Positions 1 to 8,420 of a DNA stretch of 64,000 nt are shown in pieces. The notes below the pieces were generated by a model that saw nothing but the letters and a program-made list of their open reading frames with translations, ran no database searches and was not told the DNA's origin. The DNA is from Nonomuraea solani. GTDB lineage: Bacteria; Actinomycetota; Actinomycetes; Streptosporangiales; Streptosporangiaceae. The DNA is taken from contig NZ_FNVT01000022.1 of assembly GCF_900108335.1 (NCBI RefSeq), forward strand, positions 157,900 to 221,899, in the 5' to 3' direction. The position numbers and the translations under genes are program-made. Positions within the stretch are counted from its first letter, which is position 1. Each line of letters opens with the position of its first letter.

Positions 1-744
1 GAGGTCTACCGGCGTACGTATCCGCGGGTGGCGGCCAAGAACGCCGAGTTCTACCGCCGCTACCCGCACCACGCGGAGACGACGGCGCGGCTGGCCGACC
101 GGCTGGCCGAGGGCGACGTGCTGCTGCCCGACGGCGACACCCTCACCGTGCGGCGGCTGCAGTCGCTCGGCATCGACTTCGGCATGAAGCCGGGCTACGA
201 GCGTATGCACTGGCTGCTGGACGAGTCGGACGGCCTGCCGGACACGTTCCTGCACCAGGTGCTGGCGCGTTCGTCCTACGCCGACGGGCCGCTGTTCGCG
301 GCGCTGCAGGAGAGCATCTACGGCTCGGGCCCCGGCGCGACCGCGTGGGCGGCCGAGCGCGAGCGCGCCCTGCGTCCCGCCTTCGCCGAGGACGCCAGGC
401 CGCTGCTGTTCACCGGTGAGATGATCTATCCGTGGATGTTCGAGGAGATCCGCGTGCTGCGCCCGTTCCGCGCCGCCGTCGATCTGCTCGCCGCCCGCGC
501 GGACTGGCCGCCGCTGTACGACCCGCGACGGCTGGCCGCCAACGACGTGCCGGTGGCCGCCGCCGTCTACTTCGACGACATGTACGTCGACTCGGCCCTG
601 CAACTCGACACCGCCGCCCGGGTGGGCAACACCCAGGCATGGGTCACCAACGAGTACGAGCACGACGGCATCGGCGAGGAGCGCGTCTTCGCCCGGCTGA
701 CCAAGCTCGTCCGCGACCAAGGAGGAGGAATCTCCGATGAGTGA
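1..744 (+). CDS. Proline iminopeptidase-like alpha/beta hydrolase (3' part)
   Basis: The reading frame is open from the first base, so the N-terminus with the nucleophile Ser lies outside the window. What remains is the cap region and C-terminal half of an S33-type prolyl aminopeptidase, which releases N-terminal proline from peptides. The cap motif LLFTGEMIYPWMFE is typical of the roughly 430-residue actinomycete form. The Asp of the triad is probably in AVYFDDMYVD and the His in NEYEHDGI. The stop overlaps the start of the Xaa-Pro aminopeptidase by 8 bases, so the two are translationally coupled. The assignment rests on the C-terminal motifs and on the Pro-peptidase neighbour. Confidence 0.8.
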   Translation, partial: EVYRRTYPRVAAKNAEFYRRYPHHAETTARLADRLAEGDVLLPDGDTLTVRRLQSLGIDFGMKPGYERMHWLLDESDGLPDTFLHQVLARSSYADGPLFAALQESIYGSGPGATAWAAERERALRPAFAEDARPLLFTGEMIYPWMFEEIRVLRPFRAAVDLLAARADWPPLYDPRRLAANDVPVAAAVYFDDMYVDSALQLDTAARVGNTQAWVTNEYEHDGIGEERVFARLTKLVRDQGGGISDE

Positions 745-2056
745 CGGCCGCCTGCCCAGACTGGCGGAAATCCCCGCGTTCAACGACTACATCGCCCAGG
801 GCTGGGACTCCCCCGCCCGCACCCCCGACCTGGTGCCCGGCGCCGCCGAGGCCGCCGCCGCCCACCGGGCCCGGCTGGCCGCGGCGCTGCCCGGCCGTAC
901 CGTGGTCATCGCGGCCGGCCGCGCCCCGGTGCGCAGCAACGACACCTCCTACGACTTCCGGGTGGACAGCGACTTCTACTGGCTGACCGGCTGCGCGACG
1001 GAGAACGCGGTGGCCGTGGTCAGGGACGGCGACGCCACGCTCTACCTGCCGCCGCCCGCCCGCCCCGGCGACGTCGGCTTCTTCGCCGACGCGGCCTACG
1101 GCGAGCTGTGGGTGGGGCCGTCCCCGTCGCCGGCCGAGTGGTCGGCGGCGCTGGGCGTCACGGTGCTGCCGCTGGACGAGGCGCCCGCCGCCGACGTGCC
1201 CGCCGACGTGCGGCGCGTCCTGGCCGAGCTGCGCATGATCAAGGACGAGTGGGAGATCGGCCAGCTCCGCGAGGCCGTGGACCGCACCGTCGAAGGCTTC
1301 GCCGCGGTCCTGGCCGAGGTCCCTGCCGCGGTCGCGGGGCCGGGCGAGCGCTGGCTGCAGGGCACCTTCGACCGGTACGCCAGGGCGTACGGCAACGGCC
1401 CCGGCTACGCCTCCATCGTGGGCAGCGGCCCGCACGCCCCCACCCTGCACTGGGTCCGCTGCGACGGCCCCGTCGAGGAGGGCGAGGTGCTGCTGCTCGA
1501 CATGGGCGTCGAGACCCGCGGCCACTACACCGCCGACGTCACCCGCACCTTCCCCGTCTCGGGCACCTTCTCCCCCGCCCAGCGGCAGGTGCACGACCTG
1601 GTGGAGCGGGCGCACCGGGCCGGGATGGCGCAGGTGACGCCGGGCCGGCCGTTCACCGCCTTCCACCACGCGGCCATGGAGGTCATCGCGCGCGGCCTGC
1701 ACGACTGGGGCCTGCTGCCGGTGTCGGTGGACGAGGCCCTGTCGGACGCCGGCCAGCACCACCGCCGCTACCTGATCTGCGGCATCGGCCACCACCTGGG
1801 CTTGGACGTGCACGACTGCGCGCGGTCCCGCCCGGAGGCCTACCACGGCGCCCGGATGGAGCCGGGCATGGTGCTGACCGTCGAGCCCGGACTGTACTTC
1901 CACGCCCACGATCGCACGGTTCCCCCGGAGCTGCGCGGGATCGGCGTGCGGATCGAGGACGACCTGCTCGTGACGGCCGACGGCGCGGACATCCTGTCCG
2001 ACGCCCTGCCGATCGACGCCAGCGGGCTGGAAAACTGGAACAAGGAGAACAAATGA
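737..2056 (+). CDS. pepP: Xaa-Pro aminopeptidase (M24, aminopeptidase P)
   Basis: 439-residue metallopeptidase that removes the N-terminal residue from Xaa-Pro peptides. Residues about 1-170 form the AMP_N domain (DSDFYWLTG). The rest is the pita-bread catalytic domain with all five metal ligands visible: Asp in LLLDMGVE, Asp in YTADVTRTF, His in GIGHHLGLDVHD, Glu in LTVEPGLYF and Glu in VRIEDDLL. The ATG follows a GGAGGAGG ribosome site inside the end of the upstream peptidase gene. Its own stop overlaps the next ATG (ATGA). Together with the upstream prolyl peptidase it would fully degrade proline-rich peptides. A cytoplasmic location is inferred, as no signal peptide is seen. Confidence 0.93.
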   Translation: MSDGRLPRLAEIPAFNDYIAQGWDSPARTPDLVPGAAEAAAAHRARLAAALPGRTVVIAAGRAPVRSNDTSYDFRVDSDFYWLTGCATENAVAVVRDGDATLYLPPPARPGDVGFFADAAYGELWVGPSPSPAEWSAALGVTVLPLDEAPAADVPADVRRVLAELRMIKDEWEIGQLREAVDRTVEGFAAVLAEVPAAVAGPGERWLQGTFDRYARAYGNGPGYASIVGSGPHAPTLHWVRCDGPVEEGEVLLLDMGVETRGHYTADVTRTFPVSGTFSPAQRQVHDLVERAHRAGMAQVTPGRPFTAFHHAAMEVIARGLHDWGLLPVSVDEALSDAGQHHRRYLICGIGHHLGLDVHDCARSRPEAYHGARMEPGMVLTVEPGLYFHAHDRTVPPELRGIGVRIEDDLLVTADGADILSDALPIDASGLENWNKENK

Positions 2057-2955
2057 CCGCCCCAGAGAGCGGCCACGTGTGGCACGGCGTGCATGTCGCG
2101 ACCGCGCTGCCCTTCAACGACGATCTGTCCGTCGACTACGACGGCTACGCCGAGCACGTGAGGTTCCTGGCCGAGGGCGGCTGCGACGGTGTGTGCCCCA
2201 ACGGTTCGCTGGGCGAGTACCAGACGCTGACCGACGAGGAGCGCGCCCGCGTGGTGCGCACCGCGGTCGAGGCCGCCCCCGAGGGTTTCCACGTGATGCC
2301 GGGCGTGGCCGCCTATGGCGCGGCCGAGTCGCGGCGGTGGGCCGAGCAGGCGGCCGAGGCGGGCGCCTCGTCGGTGCTGCTGCTGCCGCCGAACACCTAC
2401 CGCGCCGACCGGGCGGCCGTCGTCGGCCACTACCGGGAGGTCGCCAAGGCCGGGCTGCCGGTGGTGGCCTACAACAACCCGATCGACACGAAGGTGGACC
2501 TGACGCCGGCGCTGCTCGCCGAGCTGCATCAGGAGGGGCTGATCGTGGGGGTGAAGGAGTTCACCGGGGACGTGCGCAGGGCGTACGAGATCGCCGAGCT
2601 CGCCCCCGGCCTCGACCTGCTGGTCGGCTCGGACGACGTGCTGCTGGAGCTGGGCATCGCCGGCGCGGTCGGCTGGATCGCCGGCTACCCGAACATGATC
2701 CCCCGCGCCACGGTCGAGCTCTACCACCTGGCCGTCTCCGGCGACGTGGCCAAGGCGCTGCCGCTCTACCGCGACCTGCACCCGCTGCTGCGGTGGGACT
2801 CCAAGACCGAGTTCGTGCAGTCCATCAAGCTGTCGATGGACCTGGCGGGACGCAAGGGCGGCGCCTGCCGTCCGCCGCGCACCGCGCTGGCGCCCGAGCA
2901 GGCGGCGCAGATCACCCGTGAGACGCAGGCGGTGCTGGCGAAGGGCTACCGCTGA
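2053..2955 (+). CDS. DapA/NAL-family lyase
   Basis: 300-residue class I aldolase-fold protein of the dihydrodipicolinate synthase family. The Schiff-base lysine is Lys168 (VGVKEFTGD) and the catalytic tyrosine is Tyr140 (VAYNNP), 28 residues apart as in true DapA. The substrate motif reads NGSLGEYQTLT rather than GTTGE, and there is no lysine-pathway neighbour. Sitting behind two Pro-peptidases with an ATGA overlap, a hydroxyproline-catabolic role (deamination of 4-hydroxy-1-pyrroline-2-carboxylate, done by a DapA-family enzyme in known pathways) is a reasonable inference. Biosynthetic DapA is the less likely alternative. The 3' end overlaps the convergent ACT-domain gene by 44 bases. Confidence 0.85.
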   Translation: MTAPESGHVWHGVHVATALPFNDDLSVDYDGYAEHVRFLAEGGCDGVCPNGSLGEYQTLTDEERARVVRTAVEAAPEGFHVMPGVAAYGAAESRRWAEQAAEAGASSVLLLPPNTYRADRAAVVGHYREVAKAGLPVVAYNNPIDTKVDLTPALLAELHQEGLIVGVKEFTGDVRRAYEIAELAPGLDLLVGSDDVLLELGIAGAVGWIAGYPNMIPRATVELYHLAVSGDVAKALPLYRDLHPLLRWDSKTEFVQSIKLSMDLAGRKGGACRPPRTALAPEQAAQITRETQAVLAKGYR

Positions 2956-3739
2956 CGATGTAGCGGCCGTGAGTGGCGGCGGCGGTCAGCGCCGCCGCCC
3001 TGGCCGCCTCGGTCGGCGTGAACGGCAGCTCCGGCCGCCTGGCCAGCAGCGCCCTGCCGGGGTCGACGGAGATCACCATGGTGGTGTTGAGCCCGGCTCC
3101 CTCCTGTACGGTGTCGCCGGGCAGCCGCCACTCGACCCGCGCGCCGCGCAGCAGCTCGGCCAGGGCCTCGGGCAGCCGGCCCGGGTCGGCGCCGACGCGC
3201 TGCGCCAGCACCAGCGCATGCACGCCGGGGTCGGTGAGGTCCTTGACCCGCGCGGGCACGATCACCACGTCGTGCCCGCCGGCCCCGGTCAGTGCCTTGG
3301 CGAGCGCGCCGGTGGCCAGGCCGCGCGGCGCCTCGATGACGAACTCGTCGAGCGCGTCGCACCCGGCCGGGGTGATCGCGCTGCCGCCGGTCGGGGCGAT
3401 GTGCAGCGCCAGGATGTTGCACCCCAGCCCGCCGAACGCCCCCGCCACGGCGGCGAGCCGGCCCGGCCGCTCCACCACGCGCATCCGGATGCGCCACAAC
3501 GTCATCGGCGGCCCGGCGCCCTGGCCGACCGGCAGCGGGGCTCTTCGGCGTCCCCTGCCCAGCCGCTTGTGGATCGCCGCCCCGGCGATCAACGCCACGC
3601 CGAGCCCGACCAGCACGACGGGTCCTGGGTCCGTGTGCCCGAGCAGGGTCGCCAGCAGGTGTGCCAGCCCGACCGCCAGGAACAGCGCGGCCAGCTCGGC
3701 GATCTCCCGCCGCCACGTCACTTTGCGTTCATCTCTCAT
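2912..3739 (-). CDS. ACT-domain membrane protein
   Basis: About 275 residues. Two hydrophobic segments near the N-terminus (ALFLAVGLAHLLATLLG and VVLVGLGVALIAGAAI) are followed by a basic stretch and a soluble part. That part begins with a typical ACT-domain strand pattern (WRIRMRVVERPGRLAAVAGAFGG); a second ACT-like half may follow. ACT domains usually bind amino acids and control metabolic enzymes; here the domain would sit on the inner face of the membrane. I start it at MRDERKV; an upstream in-frame ATG at 3775 adds 12 residues, and neither has a strong ribosome site. It converges on the DapA-family gene and overlaps it by 44 bases. Ligand unknown. Confidence 0.7.
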   Translation of the reverse strand: MRDERKVTWRREIAELAALFLAVGLAHLLATLLGHTDPGPVVLVGLGVALIAGAAIHKRLGRGRRRAPLPVGQGAGPPMTLWRIRMRVVERPGRLAAVAGAFGGLGCNILALHIAPTGGSAITPAGCDALDEFVIEAPRGLATGALAKALTGAGGHDVVIVPARVKDLTDPGVHALVLAQRVGADPGRLPEALAELLRGARVEWRLPGDTVQEGAGLNTTMVISVDPGRALLARRPELPFTPTEAARAAALTAAATHGRYIVSGSPSPAPPASHG

Positions 3740-3872
3740 GACGGCGAGTATGCCTGTGGCGTGTTTCCTGATCATGGGCGGTCGGGTTGCGGGGGCATTA
3801 AACCGGTCTCACCACGCGACCTCGTGAGAGACTCCCTCGGTCAAGAAGTCGAAATGTGGAGTCTCCCGCCCT

Positions 3873-4361
3873 ATGCGCGTCAGCGTCACCCTCTGCGCCC
3901 CGCTCCTGCTCCTCCTCGCCGCCTGCGGCCCCGCTCCGGCCCCCGCGCCTTCCCCTGCGCCCGCCCCGACGACTTCTCCGGCATCTTCCCCTGCGTCTTC
4001 CCCTTCGCCTTCCCAGGCGTCTTCCCAGGCGGCCACCAGCAGTCCCGCGCCGGAGCCGACGGAGCGGGTCTCCCGCCGGCCGGTGAAGGCCGGGCCCAGG
4101 ACGGTCTGCGGGGAGGTCCAGCCCGCAAACGGGCCGATGGCCGCCGTCGCGGTGCACAAGGGACGCGCGGACTGCGCGGAGGCTCTGCGCGTCTTCCGGA
4201 CCTACTATCGCCCGCGGACGCCCAAGCAGGGCTCCGCCGGGGTCGCCACCGTCGCGGGCTGGGAGTGCGCGAGCAACTCGGCCGCCGAGAGCATGCGGAC
4301 CGGCCGGCTGAGCTCCTGCCGCAAGGACGGCACCACGGTCGTGGCCGACGTCATCCCCTGA
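3873..4361 (+). CDS. Secreted lipoprotein with Pro/Ser/Ala-rich linker
   Basis: 162 residues. A basic start, a hydrophobic core and the lipobox LLAAC mark it as a lipoprotein, with Cys18 the predicted lipidated residue. Residues about 19-62 are a low-complexity Ala/Pro/Ser/Thr linker of the kind that spans the cell wall. The remaining globular part of about 95 residues has four cysteines (VCGEV, DCAEALRVF, WECASN, SCRKDG) that could pair into two disulfides. The ALRVFRTYY...WECASNSA pattern resembles small actinomycete secreted proteins of unknown function. Function not assigned. Confidence 0.75.
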   Translation: MRVSVTLCAPLLLLLAACGPAPAPAPSPAPAPTTSPASSPASSPSPSQASSQAATSSPAPEPTERVSRRPVKAGPRTVCGEVQPANGPMAAVAVHKGRADCAEALRVFRTYYRPRTPKQGSAGVATVAGWECASNSAAESMRTGRLSSCRKDGTTVVADVIP

Positions 4362-4365
4362 CCGC

Positions 4366-4530
4366 TCACCGGCGCACGACCTTCCTGGCCGAACGGCCGG
4401 GATACACCACGATCAGGTGCTCCTCCGCGACCGCATCGCCCGTGGCTCCCTCGTCGTAGCGGGCGTACACGCGCATCCGGTAGGGCCGCCACGCGCCCGA
4501 AACGGTGTCGGCGGACGGCTGCCCAAGTTC
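4366..4530 (-). pseudogene. C-terminal remnant of a lost gene
   Basis: An open stretch of 55 codons with strongly G/C-ending codons runs to a TGA at 4366-4368. An in-frame TGA at 4531-4533 bounds it upstream, and no ribosome site precedes any internal start. The translated tail contains WRPYRMRVYARYDEGA and ends in a basic VVRR. Upstream the DNA turns AT-richer and noncoding. This looks like the 3' end of a gene whose front was deleted. The family is not recognised. Confidence 0.5.
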
Positions 4531-4688
4531 TCATGACGATGCGGATGATCTTAGCCACATTCCGCATATAGGGAGAAATCGCCCGGCCATCGTGAACGGC
4601 GCATGAATTCTGCCGTACGGTCCGCTTCACACCCGCGCGACGCCCGCGACCGCACTTCCATAATCCCAGACATGGGGGTTATTTCACG

Positions 4689-5744
4689 ATGAAGCGGTGG
4701 ATCGGCGTCATTCTGGCGGTGGCCCTCGCCGGGGTCGCGGTGGCCGCGATCGTCATGGGGAACCGGACCGAAGAGGGGCCCGAGGTCGTCCGGGGTGTGA
4801 TCGGCTCGGAGAAGAAACCGTTCTTCGACGACCCGAAGGTGCAGGCGGTCTTCGCCCGGCACGGGCTGCGGGTCGAGGTGGACACCGCGGGTTCGCGGCA
4901 GATCGTCACCGGCGTGGACCTGAGCCGCTACGCCTTCGCCTTCCCGTCCAGCGTGCCGGCCGCCGAGCGGATCAAGCGCGACAGGAAGGCCACGACCACG
5001 TACTCGCCGTTCTACTCACCGATGGCGGTGGCCACGTTCGAACCGATCGCGGCGCTGCTGGCGAAGGCGGGGGTGCTGCGCGGGACGACTTTCGATATTG
5101 CGAAATATCTCGATTTAGTCGCAAAAGGCACCCGCTGGGACCAAATTCCCGATAATTCGGCTTATCCGGCACGCAAAAGGGTGTTGCTCACCACGACCGA
5201 CATCCGTACCTCGAACTCCGCCGCCATGTACCTGTCGGTGATCGGTTACGTGGCCAACTCCGAGGACGTGATCAGCTCCGACGAGCAGATCGCCAAACTC
5301 GCGCCCGTCCTCGCTCCCGCCGTACTCGACCAGGGCTTCGCCGAGTCCACCAGCGAGGCGTCGTTCGACGACTACCTGGCTCTGGGCGCGGGCAAGACGC
5401 CGATGCTGGTCGTCTACGAGGCGCAGTATCTGGCGCACGTCTTCGCCGGCGACGGCGCGATCAAGCCGGACATGCGGCTGGTCTACCCGTCGCCGACCGT
5501 GCTCAGCAAGCACACACTGGTCCCCCTGTCAGGGGCGGGCACCCGGATCGGCGAGCTGCTCACCAAGGATCCCGAGCTGCAGGCCCTGGCCGCCGCGTAC
5601 GGCTTCCGCACCACCGACCCGAAGGCGTTCGCCACCCTGGCCGCCAAGACCGGTACGCCGCCCGACCTCGTCGACGTCGTCGAGCCGCCCGCGTACGAGC
5701 GCCTGGACCGGCTCATCTCCACCATCGAAACCACCCGGCCCTAG
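4689..5744 (+). CDS. Membrane-anchored substrate-binding-like protein, first gene of TelA operon
   Basis: 351 residues: a short basic N-terminus, one hydrophobic segment (about 5-23) without a lipobox, then a large extracytoplasmic region. Its layout resembles a type 2 periplasmic-binding fold: VVRGVIGSEKKPFF near the start, a VLLTTTDIRTSNSAAMYL segment typical of ligand-pocket loops, and a PMLVVYEAQYLAHV segment. It lies 16 bases ahead of the TelA gene in the same orientation, with AAGGAG between them. Codons 135-160 are locally AT-rich (around 5090-5160), unlike the rest. The ligand is unknown; sensing or handling an extracellular anion is inference from the neighbours. Confidence 0.7.
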   Translation: MKRWIGVILAVALAGVAVAAIVMGNRTEEGPEVVRGVIGSEKKPFFDDPKVQAVFARHGLRVEVDTAGSRQIVTGVDLSRYAFAFPSSVPAAERIKRDRKATTTYSPFYSPMAVATFEPIAALLAKAGVLRGTTFDIAKYLDLVAKGTRWDQIPDNSAYPARKRVLLTTTDIRTSNSAAMYLSVIGYVANSEDVISSDEQIAKLAPVLAPAVLDQGFAESTSEASFDDYLALGAGKTPMLVVYEAQYLAHVFAGDGAIKPDMRLVYPSPTVLSKHTLVPLSGAGTRIGELLTKDPELQALAAAYGFRTTDPKAFATLAAKTGTPPDLVDVVEPPAYERLDRLISTIETTRP

Positions 5745-5760
5745 CAAGGAGATCCCTTAC

Positions 5761-6891
5761 GTGTCCGATCTGGTGCTCACGCCGCCCGAGCCGGTGACTC
5801 CGGTCCCGGCCGAGACGGCGGCCACCATGCTCCCGATGGCCGGCGAACGCGCGGCCGAGCTGACCGCCAAGGCCCGCGAGTTCGCCGGCGAGCTGAGCGG
5901 GCTCGACCCGCGCTCACCCGACTTCTCGCGCAAGGTGCACGACGTCGCCTCGATGGGCGACACCGAGATCAGGTCCGCCTCCCAGGCGGCCAACCGCATG
6001 CTCAAGCGGCCCGTCGCCGCCCTGTCGGCGGCCAGGGGCGAGGGCGCCGACGCCCAGGGCCGGGTCGCGAACGAGCTGGTGGCGCTGCGCCGCACGATCG
6101 TCGACCTGGACCCGAAGCAGGCCGCGAGCGGCCCGCGCCGCCTCCTGGGGCTGATCCCGTTCGGCGACCGGCTGCGCGACTACTTCGCCAAGTACCACTC
6201 CGCGCAGAAGCACCTCGACGACATCGTCCGCGCGCTCAAGTCCGGCCAGGACGAGCTGCTGCGCGACAACGCCGCCATCGAGGGCGAGAAGGCGAACCTG
6301 TGGGAGGCCATGACCCGGCTGCAGGAGTACGCGGTCATGGCCCAGGCGATGGACGCGGCCCTGGAGGAGCAGATCGCCGTGGCCGACGAGGAGCGGGCCA
6401 CCGCGCTGCGCTCCGACGCCCTGTTCACCGTCCGCCAGAAGCACCAGGACCTGCTCACCCAGCTCGCCGTCTCGGCGCAGGGCTACCTGGCCCTGGACCT
6501 GGTGCGCAAGAACAACCTGGAGCTGAGCAAGGGCGTGGACCGGGCCACCACGACGACGGTCGCGGCGCTGCGCACGGCCGTGACGGTCGCGCAGGCGCTG
6601 GCGAACCAGAAGCTGGTGCTCGACCAGATCACCGCGCTCAACGCCACGACCGGCGACCTGATCCTGGCCACCAGCGAGATGCTGCGCACGCAGGCGGGCG
6701 CGATCCAGAACCAGGCGGCCGCGGCCACCGTGGACCTGGACACGCTGCGGCAGGCGTTCGACAACGTGTACGCCACGATGGACGCCATCGACGCCTTCCG
6801 CGCCAAGGCCGTCGACAGCATGGCGGCCACCGTGGACAGCCTGTCGTCGGAGCTGGAGCACACGAAGACGTACCTGGAGCGTTCCTCATGA
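5761..6891 (+). CDS. telA: TelA/YaaN-family toxic anion resistance protein
   Basis: 376 residues, GTG start with AAGGAG 8 bases upstream. It matches the TelA family along its length: the GPRRLLGLIPFGDRLRDYF core, LDDIVRALKSGQDELLRDNA, then long helical repeats (about 180-370) likely to form coiled coils. Family members are linked to tellurite and envelope-active compound tolerance, but the biochemical activity is not established. No membrane segment is visible. The stop overlaps the start of the next gene (ATGA), making a tight operon with two binding-protein-like genes and an XpaC-like gene. Confidence 0.85.
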   Translation: MSDLVLTPPEPVTPVPAETAATMLPMAGERAAELTAKAREFAGELSGLDPRSPDFSRKVHDVASMGDTEIRSASQAANRMLKRPVAALSAARGEGADAQGRVANELVALRRTIVDLDPKQAASGPRRLLGLIPFGDRLRDYFAKYHSAQKHLDDIVRALKSGQDELLRDNAAIEGEKANLWEAMTRLQEYAVMAQAMDAALEEQIAVADEERATALRSDALFTVRQKHQDLLTQLAVSAQGYLALDLVRKNNLELSKGVDRATTTTVAALRTAVTVAQALANQKLVLDQITALNATTGDLILATSEMLRTQAGAIQNQAAAATVDLDTLRQAFDNVYATMDAIDAFRAKAVDSMAATVDSLSSELEHTKTYLERSS

Positions 6892-8420
6892 GGTGGGCGG
6901 CGGCGCTGCTCCTGCTGCTGGTGGCCGCCTGCGCGCCCGCGGCCGAACCCGCGAACGTCCTGCGCGTCCTGGCCGGCAGCGAGATCAAGGACCTCGAACC
7001 CCTGCTCCAGCGCGCCGAACAGGAGGCCGGCGTGCGGGTGAAGCTCACCTACACCGGCACCCTCGACGGCGCCGAGCAGGTCGCGACCGGCCGCGCCGAC
7101 GGCAACCTGGACGCCACCTGGTTCTCCTCCAACCGCTACCTGTCCCTGATCGACGGCGCCCAGGCCAGGCTGTCCACGCAGACGAAGGTCATGGTCTCGC
7201 CCGTCGTCCTGGGCCTGAAGCCGGCCAAGGCGAGCGAGCTCGGCTGGGACAAGGGCGCGGTCTCGTGGGCCGACATCGCGGCGGCGGCCAGGGACGGCCG
7301 GTTCAGCTTCGGCATGACGAACCCGGCCTCGTCCAACTCCGGTTTCTCCGCCCTGGTCGGGGTGGCCGCGGCCCTGTCGGACGCGGACGGCGCGCTGAGC
7401 GCGGAGCAGGTCACGGCGGTGACGCCGAAGCTGAAGGAGTTCTTCTCCGCGCAGCGGCTGACGGCCGGCTCGTCGGGCTGGCTGGCCGACGCCTACGCCC
7501 GCGCGCCGGGCGTGGACGGCATGGTGAACTACGAGTCGGTGCTGCTCGCCGCGCGGGAGCCGCTCACCATCGTCTACCCGGGCGACGGCGTGGTCAGCGC
7601 CGACTACCCGCTCACGCTGCTGGCCTCGGCCCCGGAGGCCAAGAAGGCCCTGTACGGCAAGCTCACCACGTGGCTGCGCACCCCGGCCGTGCAGCGCGAC
7701 ATCATGACCGGCACCCACCGCCGCCCGATCGTGAACGGCGTACCCCTGGGCCCGCGTTTCGGCTCGGCGCCGCTCATCGAGCTGCCCTTCCCGAACCGGC
7801 GCGGCACCGCCGACGAGCTGATCGCCACCTACCTCAACCAGGTGCGGGTCCCGGCGGAGACCAGGTTCGTGCTGGACACCTCCGGCTCGATGGACGGCGA
7901 CAGGATCGCCGCGCTGCGGCAGGCGCTGATCGCGCTGACCGGCGCGGACACCTCCGCCTCCGGCGCCTTCTCGCGCTTCAGCAACCGCGAGGCCGTCACG
8001 ATGATCCCGTTCAGCGACAGGACCGGGCAGTCGGTGCCGTTCACCGTCCCCGAACGCGACCCCGGCCCCGTCCTCGCCCAGATCAAGCAGTTCGCCGAAG
8101 GTCTCGGCGCGGCGGGCGGCACCGCGATCTACGACAGCCTCGCCGCCGCCTACGACCGCCCGGCCGCGCCCGGCCACTACACCTCGATCGTGCTCATGAC
8201 CGACGGCGAGAACACCCACGGCGCCGACTACGACGCCTTCGAGGCCCGCTACCGGTCCCTGCCGGAGGACCGGCGCCGGCCGCCGACGTTCGTGGTGCTG
8301 TTCGGCGAGAGCGACGCCGACGAGATGCGCCGGGTGGCCACGCTGACCGGCGGCGCCGTGTTCGACGCCCGGGAGACGTCGCTGACCAGCGCGTTCAAGG
8401 AGATCCGTGGCTATCAGTGA
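6888..8420 (+). CDS. Lipoprotein with substrate-binding and von Willebrand A domains
   Basis: 510 residues. Signal peptide with lipobox LLVAAC (Cys15). Residues about 24-290 are a periplasmic-binding domain (VLRVLAGSEIKDLEPLL, SSNSGFSALVG). Residues about 323-510 are a VWA domain with an intact MIDAS: DTSGSMDG, the Thr of GGTAIYDSL and Asp of LMTDGEN. It would be anchored outside the membrane, able to bind a ligand and contact a partner through metal. ATG overlaps the telA stop; the next gene starts 14 bases before its stop. The two-domain arrangement recurs next to TelA in actinomycetes as far as I recall; its function is not known. Confidence 0.85.
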   Translation: MRWAAALLLLLVAACAPAAEPANVLRVLAGSEIKDLEPLLQRAEQEAGVRVKLTYTGTLDGAEQVATGRADGNLDATWFSSNRYLSLIDGAQARLSTQTKVMVSPVVLGLKPAKASELGWDKGAVSWADIAAAARDGRFSFGMTNPASSNSGFSALVGVAAALSDADGALSAEQVTAVTPKLKEFFSAQRLTAGSSGWLADAYARAPGVDGMVNYESVLLAAREPLTIVYPGDGVVSADYPLTLLASAPEAKKALYGKLTTWLRTPAVQRDIMTGTHRRPIVNGVPLGPRFGSAPLIELPFPNRRGTADELIATYLNQVRVPAETRFVLDTSGSMDGDRIAALRQALIALTGADTSASGAFSRFSNREAVTMIPFSDRTGQSVPFTVPERDPGPVLAQIKQFAEGLGAAGGTAIYDSLAAAYDRPAAPGHYTSIVLMTDGENTHGADYDAFEARYRSLPEDRRRPPTFVVLFGESDADEMRRVATLTGGAVFDARETSLTSAFKEIRGYQ

